Source: an uncultured Clostridia bacterium (GTDB taxonomy: Bacteria; Bacillota; Clostridia; Christensenellales; Borkfalkiaceae). From it: 64,000 bases of DNA. The first letter of the stretch is position 1. Every line of letters starts with the position of its first letter. The notes beneath the pieces were generated by a model that worked only from the letters and a program-made list of their open reading frames with translations, had not been told where the DNA came from and searched no databases. The stretch spans positions 61,214-125,213 of the forward strand of contig CANQSR010000003.1 in NCBI GenBank assembly GCA_947626575.1, written 5' to 3'. The position numbers and the translations under genes are program-made. Shown piece after piece: positions 1 to 8,659 of this stretch.

Positions 1-1820
1 AAAAACACATCGAGTTCGAGCGGAAGCGTTTTGAAATACAGGCGGGAAGTGAGAACGAGCGCGTCCCCCTCCCTTTCCAAACGGACGGGAGCGTAAACTT
101 GTTTCATCTCCATAGACTTCTGCGTGATATTGTGTTCGGAATCGAGAATGCCGTCCATGCAGAAATTTCCGTCGTGGAGAAGTTCTCCGTGATCGCCGCC
201 GTATGTCAGTTTACCGTTCACGTACACGCCGTGGTCTGCCCATTCCCACACAAATCCGCCCATGTAGCGGGGAGAAGAATCGAGAAGCTCCCAATATTCC
301 TTGAAGTCCCCCGGTCCGTTGCCCATGGCGTGGCAGTATTCACAGAGGACGAAGGGGCGGTCCTCTTCCCTATTTTTCTCATAATTTTGTTTGATCGTCT
401 CCACCGAGGGGTACATGGCGCTCACGACGTCGGCGATCCTGCCGTACTCGTTGAGGCGGCTACCGTCCCCGTAAATGAGGGTGGAACGCTCGTAATGTAC
501 GGGGCGGGAATCGTATGATTTTACCCATGCGGAAGCGGCGGAAAAATTCTCCCCGCATCCCGCCTCGTTGCCGAGGCTCCACAGGATGACGCACGGACGG
601 TTTTTATTGGAGATGACGTTGCATTTCTGCCTTGCGACGAATTCCTCCGAAAAGCGGGCGTCCTTTGCGAGGAAGTCGTACTCTTTCTCGACGTCACAGC
701 CGGGGAAGCGGAGGATGCAGCCGTGCGTCTCTAAATCGCTCTCGGACATAACATACAGCCCGATCTCGTCGCATAGCTTGTAAAATTCGGGGAGAGCGGG
801 ATAATGCGAGGTACGAACGGCATTCACGTTGAGTTCTTTCATGCGGGTGAGGTCGCGCCGCACGTCCTCTTTTGTCACCGTTGCGCCCGTGCGGGGGTTA
901 GAATCGTGGCGGTTGACTCCCATGAGTTTTACGGGTCTGTCATTGACGAGGAAGAGTCCGCCTTCGATCTTTACCGTGCGGAAACCGACCTTCTCTCCGA
1001 TAACTTCCCCCGCATGGGAAATCGTGAGCTCATAGAGGTTCGGCGTCTCCGCACTCCAAAGGCGGGGATGATTTATGCGGAAAGTGACTTCTTCGCCACC
1101 CATTACGCGTTTTTTCTCCCCTTCAAAGCAAATTTCCGCCTCGTCGCCCTTTTCGAGGGTGAAGGTGAGAACACCGTTCTCGTCCGCTTCGATGCGGTAA
1201 TCCGTGATGTGTCCGAAGGGACGGGAGAGAAGATAGACGTCGCGGAAGATGCCTGTATAGCGGAGCTTATCCTGATCTTCGAGATAGGAACCCGCGCACC
1301 ACTTGGGTACGAGTACGTCAACGGTGTTCTCCCCCACGCGGACGAAGGGCGTGACGTCGAACTCGCTCAAACGATGGGAAATGTGTGAACAGCCGACCTT
1401 CTTCCCGTTGACGTAGAGAAAGAAGAAGGGATCGACGCCCTCGAAGCAGAGATACCGCTTCATCCTCTCCCCGCCGAGCGTAAAGCGGCGGCGGTAGTGA
1501 AAAACGGGCGTATTGTTCGGCACATGAGGCGGATCGAAAGGAAAGGGATATGGCACGTTGACGTACTGAATGGCGTCATATCCGTGCAGTTGCAGACAGG
1601 ACGGGACGGGAATTTCGTCCTTCGGCTCTTCCTCGTAAAAGGTCTCCGGAACATCGAAGATGCAATCATACTTGCGGACGCGCCAAGCGCCGTTCAGATC
1701 GAGAAAGCGGCTGCTCGAAATGCGCTCCGCAAAGGGATCCTCCCCCTCCGCGAAGGGAATGTAGTAGGCGCGGGGCGCTTCCACGCCCTCGAAGACAAGT
1801 GTTTCAAATTCTTTTTTCAT
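1..1820 (-). CDS. lacZ: Beta-galactosidase, GH2 (LacZ type), 3' end beyond the window
   Basis: Open minus-strand frame from an ATG at 1820 that runs off the left edge (about 606 codons seen; the usual length is about 1000). The N-terminal jelly-roll carries PSCLQLHGYD and YPFPFDPPHVP, typical of LacZ. The acid/base glutamate lies in SLGNEAGCG (about residue 415) and the nucleophile in LCEYCHAMGNGPGDF (about residue 490). It hydrolyses terminal beta-galactosides to galactose. There is no signal peptide, so it should act in the cytoplasm on imported oligosaccharides. The start is set by a GAGG ribosome site 9 bases upstream. It is the last visible gene of the arabinan/galactan operon and is separated from the preceding lipoprotein gene by a strong hairpin. 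The family call is firm; substrate preference, for example arabinogalactan fragments, is inferred from context. Confidence 0.95.
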   Translation of the reverse strand, partial: MKKEFETLVFEGVEAPRAYYIPFAEGEDPFAERISSSRFLDLNGAWRVRKYDCIFDVPETFYEEEPKDEIPVPSCLQLHGYDAIQYVNVPYPFPFDPPHVPNNTPVFHYRRRFTLGGERMKRYLCFEGVDPFFFLYVNGKKVGCSHISHRLSEFDVTPFVRVGENTVDVLVPKWCAGSYLEDQDKLRYTGIFRDVYLLSRPFGHITDYRIEADENGVLTFTLEKGDEAEICFEGEKKRVMGGEEVTFRINHPRLWSAETPNLYELTISHAGEVIGEKVGFRTVKIEGGLFLVNDRPVKLMGVNRHDSNPRTGATVTKEDVRRDLTRMKELNVNAVRTSHYPALPEFYKLCDEIGLYVMSESDLETHGCILRFPGCDVEKEYDFLAKDARFSEEFVARQKCNVISNKNRPCVILWSLGNEAGCGENFSAASAWVKSYDSRPVHYERSTLIYGDGSRLNEYGRIADVVSAMYPSVETIKQNYEKNREEDRPFVLCEYCHAMGNGPGDFKEYWELLDSSPRYMGGFVWEWADHGVYVNGKLTYGGDHGELLHDGNFCMDGILDSEHNITQKSMEMKQVYAPVRLEREGDALVLTSRLYFKTLPLELDVF

Positions 1821-1833
1821 CTTTTTCCCTCGG

Positions 1834-1862
1834 AAAAGGCGGCGCGGAGATCCCGCGCCGCC
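1834..1862 (-). terminator. GC-rich hairpin with four T, between CBM9-like gene and lacZ
   Basis: Ten-base-pair stem (GGCGGCGCGG with CCGCGCCGCC, five-base loop) followed on the minus strand by TTTT. The short T run suggests partial termination that would lower lacZ expression relative to the upstream genes, or an mRNA-stabilising 3' structure. Confidence 0.55.
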
Positions 1863-1879
1863 CCTCGTTTTTTGTTCCG

Positions 1880-4800
1880 TCAATCCGTGAAGTTTGCAAT
1901 GAATGCGGAGATTTTGGTATCGTCGAAAGTGATCGAGAAATCTTTCACGCTCGCCGAGCCGTCCTGACAGCGCAAGCCGACTTTTGCTTCGCCGCTGCCG
2001 AAGAGCGCGGCGAAATCCGTATCGTGTTCCTCTCCGTAGAAGGCCGCCCACTCCGCGCCACGGTTTGTGAGCGTGATACTCTGCCGTACCGTCTTTTCGC
2101 CTTGCGAAAGCTCAACGTACAAAGTCCCTTCTTTCATTGCGATCGCGTAGGTATATTCGACGTTTCCGGGACTATCCATTATGCCGCCGTTCACCCAATA
2201 TTGCCGCGCACCCCAAGGATTATCGGAAACGATCATCGTGTTTGTATCATTGTTGTTCGCTATGTCAAAATTCGGAAGAATGTAGTAAGTCTTTCCGTCG
2301 ACCGTAACGACGAAGCCCGCCGTCGCCCAACCGGAACCCGTTGCATGGGTGAATTTGCCCGTCGCATAGAAGGAAGTCCCCGTCTCGGCCCCCGCGTCGT
2401 CGGTCAACCAATACACGCCGTTTGGACCGAGATCGACCTTTTCGGGCTTGATGTTCGCCTTGGTGATCCACTCATCGAGCGTCGTCGCGTCCTCCGAATA
2501 GACGAACTTCGAGAAGGTGCTGAGGCTGCCGCCTGCCGTCGCGAGCCCGACGTCTGTCTTCATGCTCTCCGTAAATCTTACTTTGTAGTTAATGACGAAG
2601 GCGTCGTTGACGAAAACATAGAGGTTGACGCCGTCGCGCACGACCGTGACTTTGGTGCCGCCTGCGTCGGTCGGTCTCGCCCCCACGAAGCCGGGCTCCT
2701 GCGCGTCCACTCTTCCGTCGCCGTCGCCGGTGTACCAGGTGATGAGGGTGGCGTTTCTCGACCAGTTCGACATACTCTGCGCACCCGCCGCGATGAGGAC
2801 GACCATGCGGTACGTCGCGCCCGTCGTATCGGTATTTTGGAGTACGATGCCCGCCATGGGCCATTCGCATCCATTGACGAGGGAACCGTCCGTCGTGATG
2901 ACCGTCTCGAAGAGGAACTTCGTCGAATTGCCTCCATCCTTATAGAAGGTGTAACGGCAACGTTCCGTTCCGTTGGGATCGGCGGAGATGAAGAGCGGAT
3001 CGAGGGTGGTATCCCACGTTCCGACGGCCTGCGAGTTGCCCTTGCCCGTGCCAAACGTCGACTTGAATCCGATTTCGGGAAGGGTGAGTTCCTCGCCGTC
3101 CACCGTAAACTTCGTTTCCTGTACCGTATTTCCGTCGTATTTAAGGTAGTAATCGTATGTCCCGTCGGGGAGAGAAAGCACGACGTTGTACTTTCCGCCC
3201 TGCCGTACAAGATACGGGCGATAGATATAGAGCGCGCCCTCTTCCTTTTTCTGAACAATGACTTCCACCTTGCTCATCTGCACGCCGCTTTCGATCCCGA
3301 CCGCGCCGACCGCACGGTACGTCGCCGCCTTGATTCCCGTGAATACGGGCGTTACCACCACATTGTCCTCGTTCATTTGGATCGTGAACACGCCCTCTTT
3401 GACATCGCCGAGCCGCTCGGCGCCATTGACTTGCAGCGAGGAGAGATAGTACCCGTCGTCCGCCGAGACGGAGATCGAAGCGTACGTTTCTTCCGACTTC
3501 GGATAGACTTCCTCGTACCCCGTCAGGCTGCCGTTTGTATAAGATTCCACGGTAAGCTTGGAAATATACCCGTCGAGGAGTCCGTCGATCTCGGTGCTAT
3601 CCGTCGTCATCGCATAGTCGCTGTATTCGACGGAACAGCCCATCGTGAAGAATCCGGGAACTGCCGCGCCCGCGATATCGTTGAAACTCCGAAGCGCGAC
3701 GAAAGAGCCGCCATATTTTTCCGCGTTCTCATCGCCGACGAACATGAACAGCGTCTTGCCGTACTTCACGCCTGTGAGACGGACGCCTTCTTGGATATCG
3801 AACGGGCCTTTGACCGTTCCTACGCCGTCCGTTCTGTCCCAAACAGAGCCGGAATAGGTGCGGTGCAAGAAGTCGCAGGTGAGAGAATCCGTCGTTTCGT
3901 CCCAAGCGCGGACGAAGAAGGCGTAAAGGTTCTGATCATCGGAAGCAAGTGTCACGCCCATGGAGGGCCACTCGTCGTTGAGCGCGTTCTTGAATTTGAG
4001 TTTTGCCGTGAAGGCGTAGTTTACGTCCTCAGCGGGGGTCTCGGATCCGTTCTGCGTGAACCACGCATATTGCTGCCCCGTGATGGTCGAGGTCGCCGTA
4101 TTGTTCTTGATATCCCATCCTGCGGTCTTGACGCGGTTGAATGGCGAATTCCCGATGACGGCGTCCTCCGCATCCCCTTGCGCGTAGCCGTTCGCATCAA
4201 ACAGCCAATACTGCGCCGTGTCGTTGTACGATTCGGTGTTCACGCACCATGCGTCGCGCGAGGTGGTATCCACACCCGAAGGCTTGGAGTAGGCGACGAA
4301 CATCTTCACGTTTTCGGGCGCTTTGAAATTTTCCGCCTCCATGTCGTAGCCGAGCGCTTCCCAGCTGACGTACATTTCACACGTCATGCCCTCGGCGTTC
4401 CCCGAATTCAGCTCGCCCTGTACTTGGATCTTGCCGCGCACGGGGCGGAACTGAACTTTCCAAGGATAGGAAGCGTCCGCGAGATACCCTTGATAGGTCT
4501 CGATCTTGCCGTAGTCCATACGGACTTGCAGAGTGTTCTCCGTCTTTTGCATACTGTCGCCGCGGTCGATATAGATCTCAAAGCTCGAATTGAGCCAGAT
4601 GTCCCGCCCGCTGTTGTAGTAGATACTGTTGTCGTTGTTGCGGAGCGCGACGTACACGCCGAGGTCGGAGAGGCTCGTCGTCGCCTCAACGGTAACACCC
4701 GAATCGGTATAGGAGAACCAATTTTTGTTGTTCCAGCGCTCCTCGGTGAAGTTGCCGTCGAGCGTCATATCCTCGTCGATGGGGACGTCCGCATAGATAT

Positions 4801-4951
4801 CAGTTGTACCCGAACCGGAGGCAAAGCCGCTCTCATCGTAAGGGTCCTGATCCGCGAGCTTGTTCGCGCCGTTGCACGCCGTCAAGATCGCAAGGGAAAG
4901 GCAACCCGCGAGTGCCGCGGAGAGCGCACCGAGAATTACATTGCGTTTCAT
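1880..4951 (-). CDS. Large surface lipoprotein with CBM9/DOMON-like and LamG-like domains
   Basis: 1023 residues. An N-terminal lipoprotein signal (basic start, hydrophobic core, lipobox LTAC near residue 26) anchors it outside the membrane. Residues about 55-230 resemble the family-9 carbohydrate-binding fold (DEDMTLDGNFTEERW...), seen on xylanases and sugar-binding proteins. The rest contains at least three beta-sandwich stretches that look alike (for example FTAKLKFKNALNDEWPSMG and FLFETVITTDGSLVNGCEWP), resembling LamG/DUF1080-type jelly rolls, and one short beta-rich repeat module. No catalytic motif was recognised. It sits between GH43 and lacZ with a clear GGGAGGA ribosome site. A role in capturing plant polysaccharide at the cell surface is inferred from domains and operon context; it could also be an unrecognised hydrolase. 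Confidence 0.8.
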   Translation of the reverse strand: MKRNVILGALSAALAGCLSLAILTACNGANKLADQDPYDESGFASGSGTTDIYADVPIDEDMTLDGNFTEERWNNKNWFSYTDSGVTVEATTSLSDLGVYVALRNNDNSIYYNSGRDIWLNSSFEIYIDRGDSMQKTENTLQVRMDYGKIETYQGYLADASYPWKVQFRPVRGKIQVQGELNSGNAEGMTCEMYVSWEALGYDMEAENFKAPENVKMFVAYSKPSGVDTTSRDAWCVNTESYNDTAQYWLFDANGYAQGDAEDAVIGNSPFNRVKTAGWDIKNNTATSTITGQQYAWFTQNGSETPAEDVNYAFTAKLKFKNALNDEWPSMGVTLASDDQNLYAFFVRAWDETTDSLTCDFLHRTYSGSVWDRTDGVGTVKGPFDIQEGVRLTGVKYGKTLFMFVGDENAEKYGGSFVALRSFNDIAGAAVPGFFTMGCSVEYSDYAMTTDSTEIDGLLDGYISKLTVESYTNGSLTGYEEVYPKSEETYASISVSADDGYYLSSLQVNGAERLGDVKEGVFTIQMNEDNVVVTPVFTGIKAATYRAVGAVGIESGVQMSKVEVIVQKKEEGALYIYRPYLVRQGGKYNVVLSLPDGTYDYYLKYDGNTVQETKFTVDGEELTLPEIGFKSTFGTGKGNSQAVGTWDTTLDPLFISADPNGTERCRYTFYKDGGNSTKFLFETVITTDGSLVNGCEWPMAGIVLQNTDTTGATYRMVVLIAAGAQSMSNWSRNATLITWYTGDGDGRVDAQEPGFVGARPTDAGGTKVTVVRDGVNLYVFVNDAFVINYKVRFTESMKTDVGLATAGGSLSTFSKFVYSEDATTLDEWITKANIKPEKVDLGPNGVYWLTDDAGAETGTSFYATGKFTHATGSGWATAGFVVTVDGKTYYILPNFDIANNNDTNTMIVSDNPWGARQYWVNGGIMDSPGNVEYTYAIAMKEGTLYVELSQGEKTVRQSITLTNRGAEWAAFYGEEHDTDFAALFGSGEAKVGLRCQDGSASVKDFSITFDDTKISAFIANFTD

Positions 4952-4971
4952 ACTTTTTCCTCCCTATTTCC

Positions 4972-6846
4972 TTATTTTCCCAGAACGCAGAGTTCGGAGA
5001 AGCCGAGTTTTGCGCCCGCTGAACCGTCCGTCTTGATCTTTGCCGAAACGGTGATCGTGATCTTTTTCACATTCTGTTCGCGGAACACGAGCGTCGCCGC
5101 CGCCCCGACGTGGATGTCGGAGGGGTTGTTATCGCGGTCGAAAGAGAGATACCGTTCGGAGAAGGGTACGTCCTCGGCGTAATATTTGTTGCCCTCCGCG
5201 TCTTCGACGACCACTCTGTCGAGTTTAGAGAAAGCGTAATTTATATCGTAACTATTATAGAGCATGATACCGCGGACGAGGCGATTGCCGTCGAATTCAA
5301 TCTCAATCGTCGTCTCGCCTTCCGTGCGGAGTTCGAGTGCGTTGGAGCTTGCGTGAAGCGCCACTGCGCCGTCGGTGAGAAGCCCGACGTTCCCATCCGT
5401 CCCCGTTACGCTCACCGTCCCCTCCGGAGCGATGTCCTTATATCCGCTCACGTGTTCGGGGAGAGGCTGAAGGGACTGCGTGGGGCCGTTCACATACATA
5501 ACATCGTAACCAAGATCTTCGCGGTAGATCCAAGTCACACGATCCACCATGACGCCGCGGTCGTCGCTCGAAGTGGGCGTACACCACGCATGGTATGCGG
5601 TGAAGAGTTCACCGTCGGGCGATTCGAAGAAGATATTATGCCCCGTGCCGCTCATGTAATCCCATGCGGGTTCGGAGGAGATGAGAGGCTGTCCGAGTCC
5701 CGTCTCAAGCTTGACGAAGGGACCGAGCGGGCTGTCCGCCACGGCGACGTACACCGAGTACATCTTCTCGGAGAACCCATAGTTGGAGTAGGCGAGATAA
5801 TACTTCGTCACCTCGCTCCCGTCGGGCTTTTTCGTTGTATGCCGCACGACGGCGGGGCCTTCGTTGATCGTCGTTGAATAACTCAACACGTTTTCGGGGC
5901 CGAAGGACTGCGTCTCCGCGGGCGTTCTGCGGTTGGGGATGGCGATGGGCGTGAGCGTCTCGTAGTCGGGCGAGAAAGGATCCTTCATCTTTACGCACCA
6001 CACCGAGTTGGTCTGGGTGTTCCTATCCTGATGCTTGACGAAATAGAGATACATTTGCCCGTCCTCATCGACGAAGGGGTGCGCGTCGATGGTGGCAAAG
6101 ATCGTCGTGTTCGTCTTGTCCTTGACGTAATCATACGCCGCGGGGCCGATTTCAAAGCTCTTGGAAGGATCCTTTCCCGCATAGAAAAGCGGAGGCGTCT
6201 CTTTTTCGATCGTACGCGTTTTCCACACTGCGGGAGCGTCCTCTTGGAGTATGTTCCCCTCTTCGTCGACGCGCTTGCCCTCGGCATTGTACAGCTGATA
6301 TTGTTGCTCGCCGAGATAGTCGGTAAACGGCCCCTTGGGACTCTCGGAGACGGCGATGCCGATATTCATGCCGTTCCACTTATCCGCCGCCGCCTGATCG
6401 CCCGTAATGACGGAACTCGCGGAATAATACATGATATACATTCCCTGTTCCGCTCCCTCAGGTTTGTAGTAGCGGACTTCGGGCGCCCACAACTGCTCGA
6501 CCGCCCAATGATCCGTCTCGAAGGTGTACGCCGCACCGTTCACCATTTCATAGTCGATGAAGTCCTTCGTGCGGTAAGCGCGGACGGAAAGTCCGTCGAC
6601 GGAAGTGGGATAGAAATAATAGTACCCCGCCTCTTCCCCTTCCGAAATGTAGATCATTCCGGGATCGGGACTCGAAAAGGTGTTGTCGTTGCGATAGAAC
6701 AGCTTCGTCTCGTACGCTCCATCCTCCCGAACACCCGTACTCCATCCGAGTTTTGCCATATCTCCGCCCTGTCCCCCGCACGCAGCAAGGACAAAGACGG
6801 CAGACACGGCGGCGCACAATGCGCCTGTTAAAACCTGCTTTTTCAT
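4972..6846 (-). CDS. Secreted GH43 glycoside hydrolase lipoprotein (arabinan/xylan type)
   Basis: 624 residues with a lipobox (LAAC, Cys about residue 23). The five-bladed GH43 propeller is recognisable by its three catalytic acids: the general base Asp in SSPDPGMIYI (about residue 61), the pKa-modulating Asp in IDAHPFVDEDG, and the general acid Glu in INEGPAVVRH. LWAPEVRYY is a further family signature. The last 150 residues form a beta-rich module ending in a discoidin-like strand pattern, possibly carbohydrate binding. GH43 members remove arabinose or xylose from plant cell-wall glycans; together with the GH51 enzyme this points to arabinan or arabinoxylan. The ATG at 6846 has an AAGGAGG site. 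It follows the permease gene by 18 bases, so it belongs to the same operon. Confidence 0.92.
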   Translation of the reverse strand: MKKQVLTGALCAAVSAVFVLAACGGQGGDMAKLGWSTGVREDGAYETKLFYRNDNTFSSPDPGMIYISEGEEAGYYYFYPTSVDGLSVRAYRTKDFIDYEMVNGAAYTFETDHWAVEQLWAPEVRYYKPEGAEQGMYIMYYSASSVITGDQAAADKWNGMNIGIAVSESPKGPFTDYLGEQQYQLYNAEGKRVDEEGNILQEDAPAVWKTRTIEKETPPLFYAGKDPSKSFEIGPAAYDYVKDKTNTTIFATIDAHPFVDEDGQMYLYFVKHQDRNTQTNSVWCVKMKDPFSPDYETLTPIAIPNRRTPAETQSFGPENVLSYSTTINEGPAVVRHTTKKPDGSEVTKYYLAYSNYGFSEKMYSVYVAVADSPLGPFVKLETGLGQPLISSEPAWDYMSGTGHNIFFESPDGELFTAYHAWCTPTSSDDRGVMVDRVTWIYREDLGYDVMYVNGPTQSLQPLPEHVSGYKDIAPEGTVSVTGTDGNVGLLTDGAVALHASSNALELRTEGETTIEIEFDGNRLVRGIMLYNSYDINYAFSKLDRVVVEDAEGNKYYAEDVPFSERYLSFDRDNNPSDIHVGAAATLVFREQNVKKITITVSAKIKTDGSAGAKLGFSELCVLGK

Positions 6847-6864
6847 GTTTTCCTCCTTATTTTT

Positions 6865-7734
6865 TCAGTCTTTCATCCCTGAGACCGCGATCCCCTGAAT
6901 GAAGTACTTTTGCATGGTGAGATAGATGATGAGCAGCGGCAACATCGTAATGACCGAGCTCGCCATGAGCGACGGTATATTCGTCGCGAACTGTCCGCGG
7001 AACTGCGCGAGCGCGAGTTGGAGCGGATACATTTTGAGATCACTGATATAGATGAGGGGCGTGAGGTAGTCGTTGTACCCTGCGATGAACCACAAAAGCC
7101 CCTGCGAAATGAGTGCGGGTACGCATAGCGGCAGAATGATATAGAGGAAGGTACGGAATCTGCCGAGTCCGTCGATCTCCGCCGCCTCGATGAGGTCGTT
7201 CGGGATCCCCTTTATAAACTGCCGCATGAAGAACACGCACGTCGCCGAACCGAACATGCCGGGAACCATGATGGGCGCGAAGGTGTTGAACCATCCGAGT
7301 CCCGCGTACATGAGGCTCTGCGGGACCATGGTGATCGTCCCCGGAATCATCATCGTGAAGAGCAGTACGGAGAAAGCGATCGCGTTCCCGCGGAATTTGG
7401 TCTTGGCGAACGCAAACGCCGCGAGCGACGAGAAGAAAAGCCCGACGAGTACGGTGGGAATGACCGTCAAAAGCGTCACGAGAAAGGCACGCGGGATACT
7501 GATCGCATAGAGCGAAGGCTTGAAAATGGAAGCATACCCCGCCCAATCGAATACCTTCGGCCACCACGCGAACCCGTTGAGCATCGTGTCGTACTGCTCG
7601 CGCAGCGAGGTAACCAAAATGACGTAGAACGGCAGAAGAACAAGAAGCGCAAACAGGGTAAGAAGGGCGTAAGTCGCGACTTGATATGCCCGCTCAGCAT
7701 AGCGGGAGAGCTGTTTTTTCCGAGCGTCAGTCAT
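6865..7734 (-). CDS. Carbohydrate ABC transporter permease (MalG/LacG type)
   Basis: 289 residues with six membrane segments. The cytoplasmic EAA loop is present (IPNDLIEAAEIDGLGRFRTFLYIILPLCVPAL), where the ATPase docks. The end, QKYFIQGIAVSGMKD, is typical of the MalG-type CUT1 family. It overlaps the partner permease gene by 8 bases, indicating translational coupling. No ATPase gene lies in the operon; Clostridia of this kind usually share one MsmK/MsmX-type ATPase among several CUT1 importers (family knowledge). The substrate is inferred to be arabino-oligosaccharides from the flanking GH51, GH43 and LacZ genes. Confidence 0.95.
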   Translation of the reverse strand: MTDARKKQLSRYAERAYQVATYALLTLFALLVLLPFYVILVTSLREQYDTMLNGFAWWPKVFDWAGYASIFKPSLYAISIPRAFLVTLLTVIPTVLVGLFFSSLAAFAFAKTKFRGNAIAFSVLLFTMMIPGTITMVPQSLMYAGLGWFNTFAPIMVPGMFGSATCVFFMRQFIKGIPNDLIEAAEIDGLGRFRTFLYIILPLCVPALISQGLLWFIAGYNDYLTPLIYISDLKMYPLQLALAQFRGQFATNIPSLMASSVITMLPLLIIYLTMQKYFIQGIAVSGMKD

Positions 7735-8647
7735 AGTGTACCCACCTCTTTTGGAACAGGAAGTTGACCGCAGTCAAAATTCCTATGATCATCACGAGGA
7801 GTACGGACATTGCGCACGCCCTTCCTGCGCCGCCCATACCGAACTGATTGACATATGCCATCTGATAGATGTAGTACACGATCGTGATGCCCGTGTTATT
7901 CGGTCCCCATAAAAATCCATCGCCGAGGTTGGCGCAGATGATCTGGAACCATGTAAAGACCTGCAACCCGTTGATGATCCCCATGACGAGGAGATAGAAC
8001 GTCGTGGGGCTGATGGCGGGAACGACGATAGAGAAGAATCTGCGCATCCGTCCCGCGCCGTCGAGTTCCGCCGCCTCGATACAACTCTGATTGACGTTGG
8101 TAAGCGCCGCCTCGTACAGAATAATATAGTACCCGATTCCCGACCACGTCATCATGAGGATGAGGCAGGGCATGAACCAATTCGGATCGGTCAGAAAACG
8201 GACGGCCTCCCCTCCCATTGCGGTGACGATGGAATTGATCGCACCCGTCGGCTCAAAGATATACTGCCACATAAACACGACGGCGACCATCGACGATACA
8301 TAGGGAATGAAAAGAACGGCGCGGAAGAACTGTTTGAGACGCTTACCGAGGCGTTTCAAAAGGACGGCGATGAGGAGTCCGAACGCCATCTGGATGGGAA
8401 CGCAGAGCGCCGCGATAAAAGTATTGAGGACTGCCCGCCAAAAGAGCGGATCTGTAAGGATATCGCCGAAATGCGCAAACCCGATGAGGTGGAGCGCGGC
8501 GAAGCTGTCGCTTTGTACATAAAGCATATCGGAAAAGGAGATGAGGATCGCCATGGCGATCGGGATCAGAGAAAAGACCGCGATCCCGATCATCTGCGGC
8601 AGGATCATCAGCCACCCGCCGATATCCGTTCTCATTCTTCTCGTCAT
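7727..8647 (-). CDS. Carbohydrate ABC transporter permease (MalF/LacF type)
   Basis: 306 residues with six membrane segments. The EAA loop reads CIEAAELDGAGRMRRFFSIVVPAI. The early PQMIGIAVFSLIP segment and the length fit MalF/UgpA-type CUT1 permeases. The start at 8647 is preceded by GGAG at 7 bases. It is the heterodimer partner of the downstream permease and lies directly after the solute-binding protein gene (12-base gap), the standard binding protein - permease - permease order. Confidence 0.95.
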   Translation of the reverse strand: MTRRMRTDIGGWLMILPQMIGIAVFSLIPIAMAILISFSDMLYVQSDSFAALHLIGFAHFGDILTDPLFWRAVLNTFIAALCVPIQMAFGLLIAVLLKRLGKRLKQFFRAVLFIPYVSSMVAVVFMWQYIFEPTGAINSIVTAMGGEAVRFLTDPNWFMPCLILMMTWSGIGYYIILYEAALTNVNQSCIEAAELDGAGRMRRFFSIVVPAISPTTFYLLVMGIINGLQVFTWFQIICANLGDGFLWGPNNTGITIVYYIYQMAYVNQFGMGGAGRACAMSVLLVMIIGILTAVNFLFQKRWVHYD

Positions 8648-8659
8648 CTTATGTCTCCG

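Noticed and set aside
1799..5182. A very long open frame on the plus strand (over 1100 codons).
   Set aside because: It is antisense to the CBM9-like lipoprotein, which has a lipoprotein signal, ribosome site and operon position. The plus-strand product is arginine/valine/isoleucine-rich nonsense typical of a GC-skewed shadow frame.
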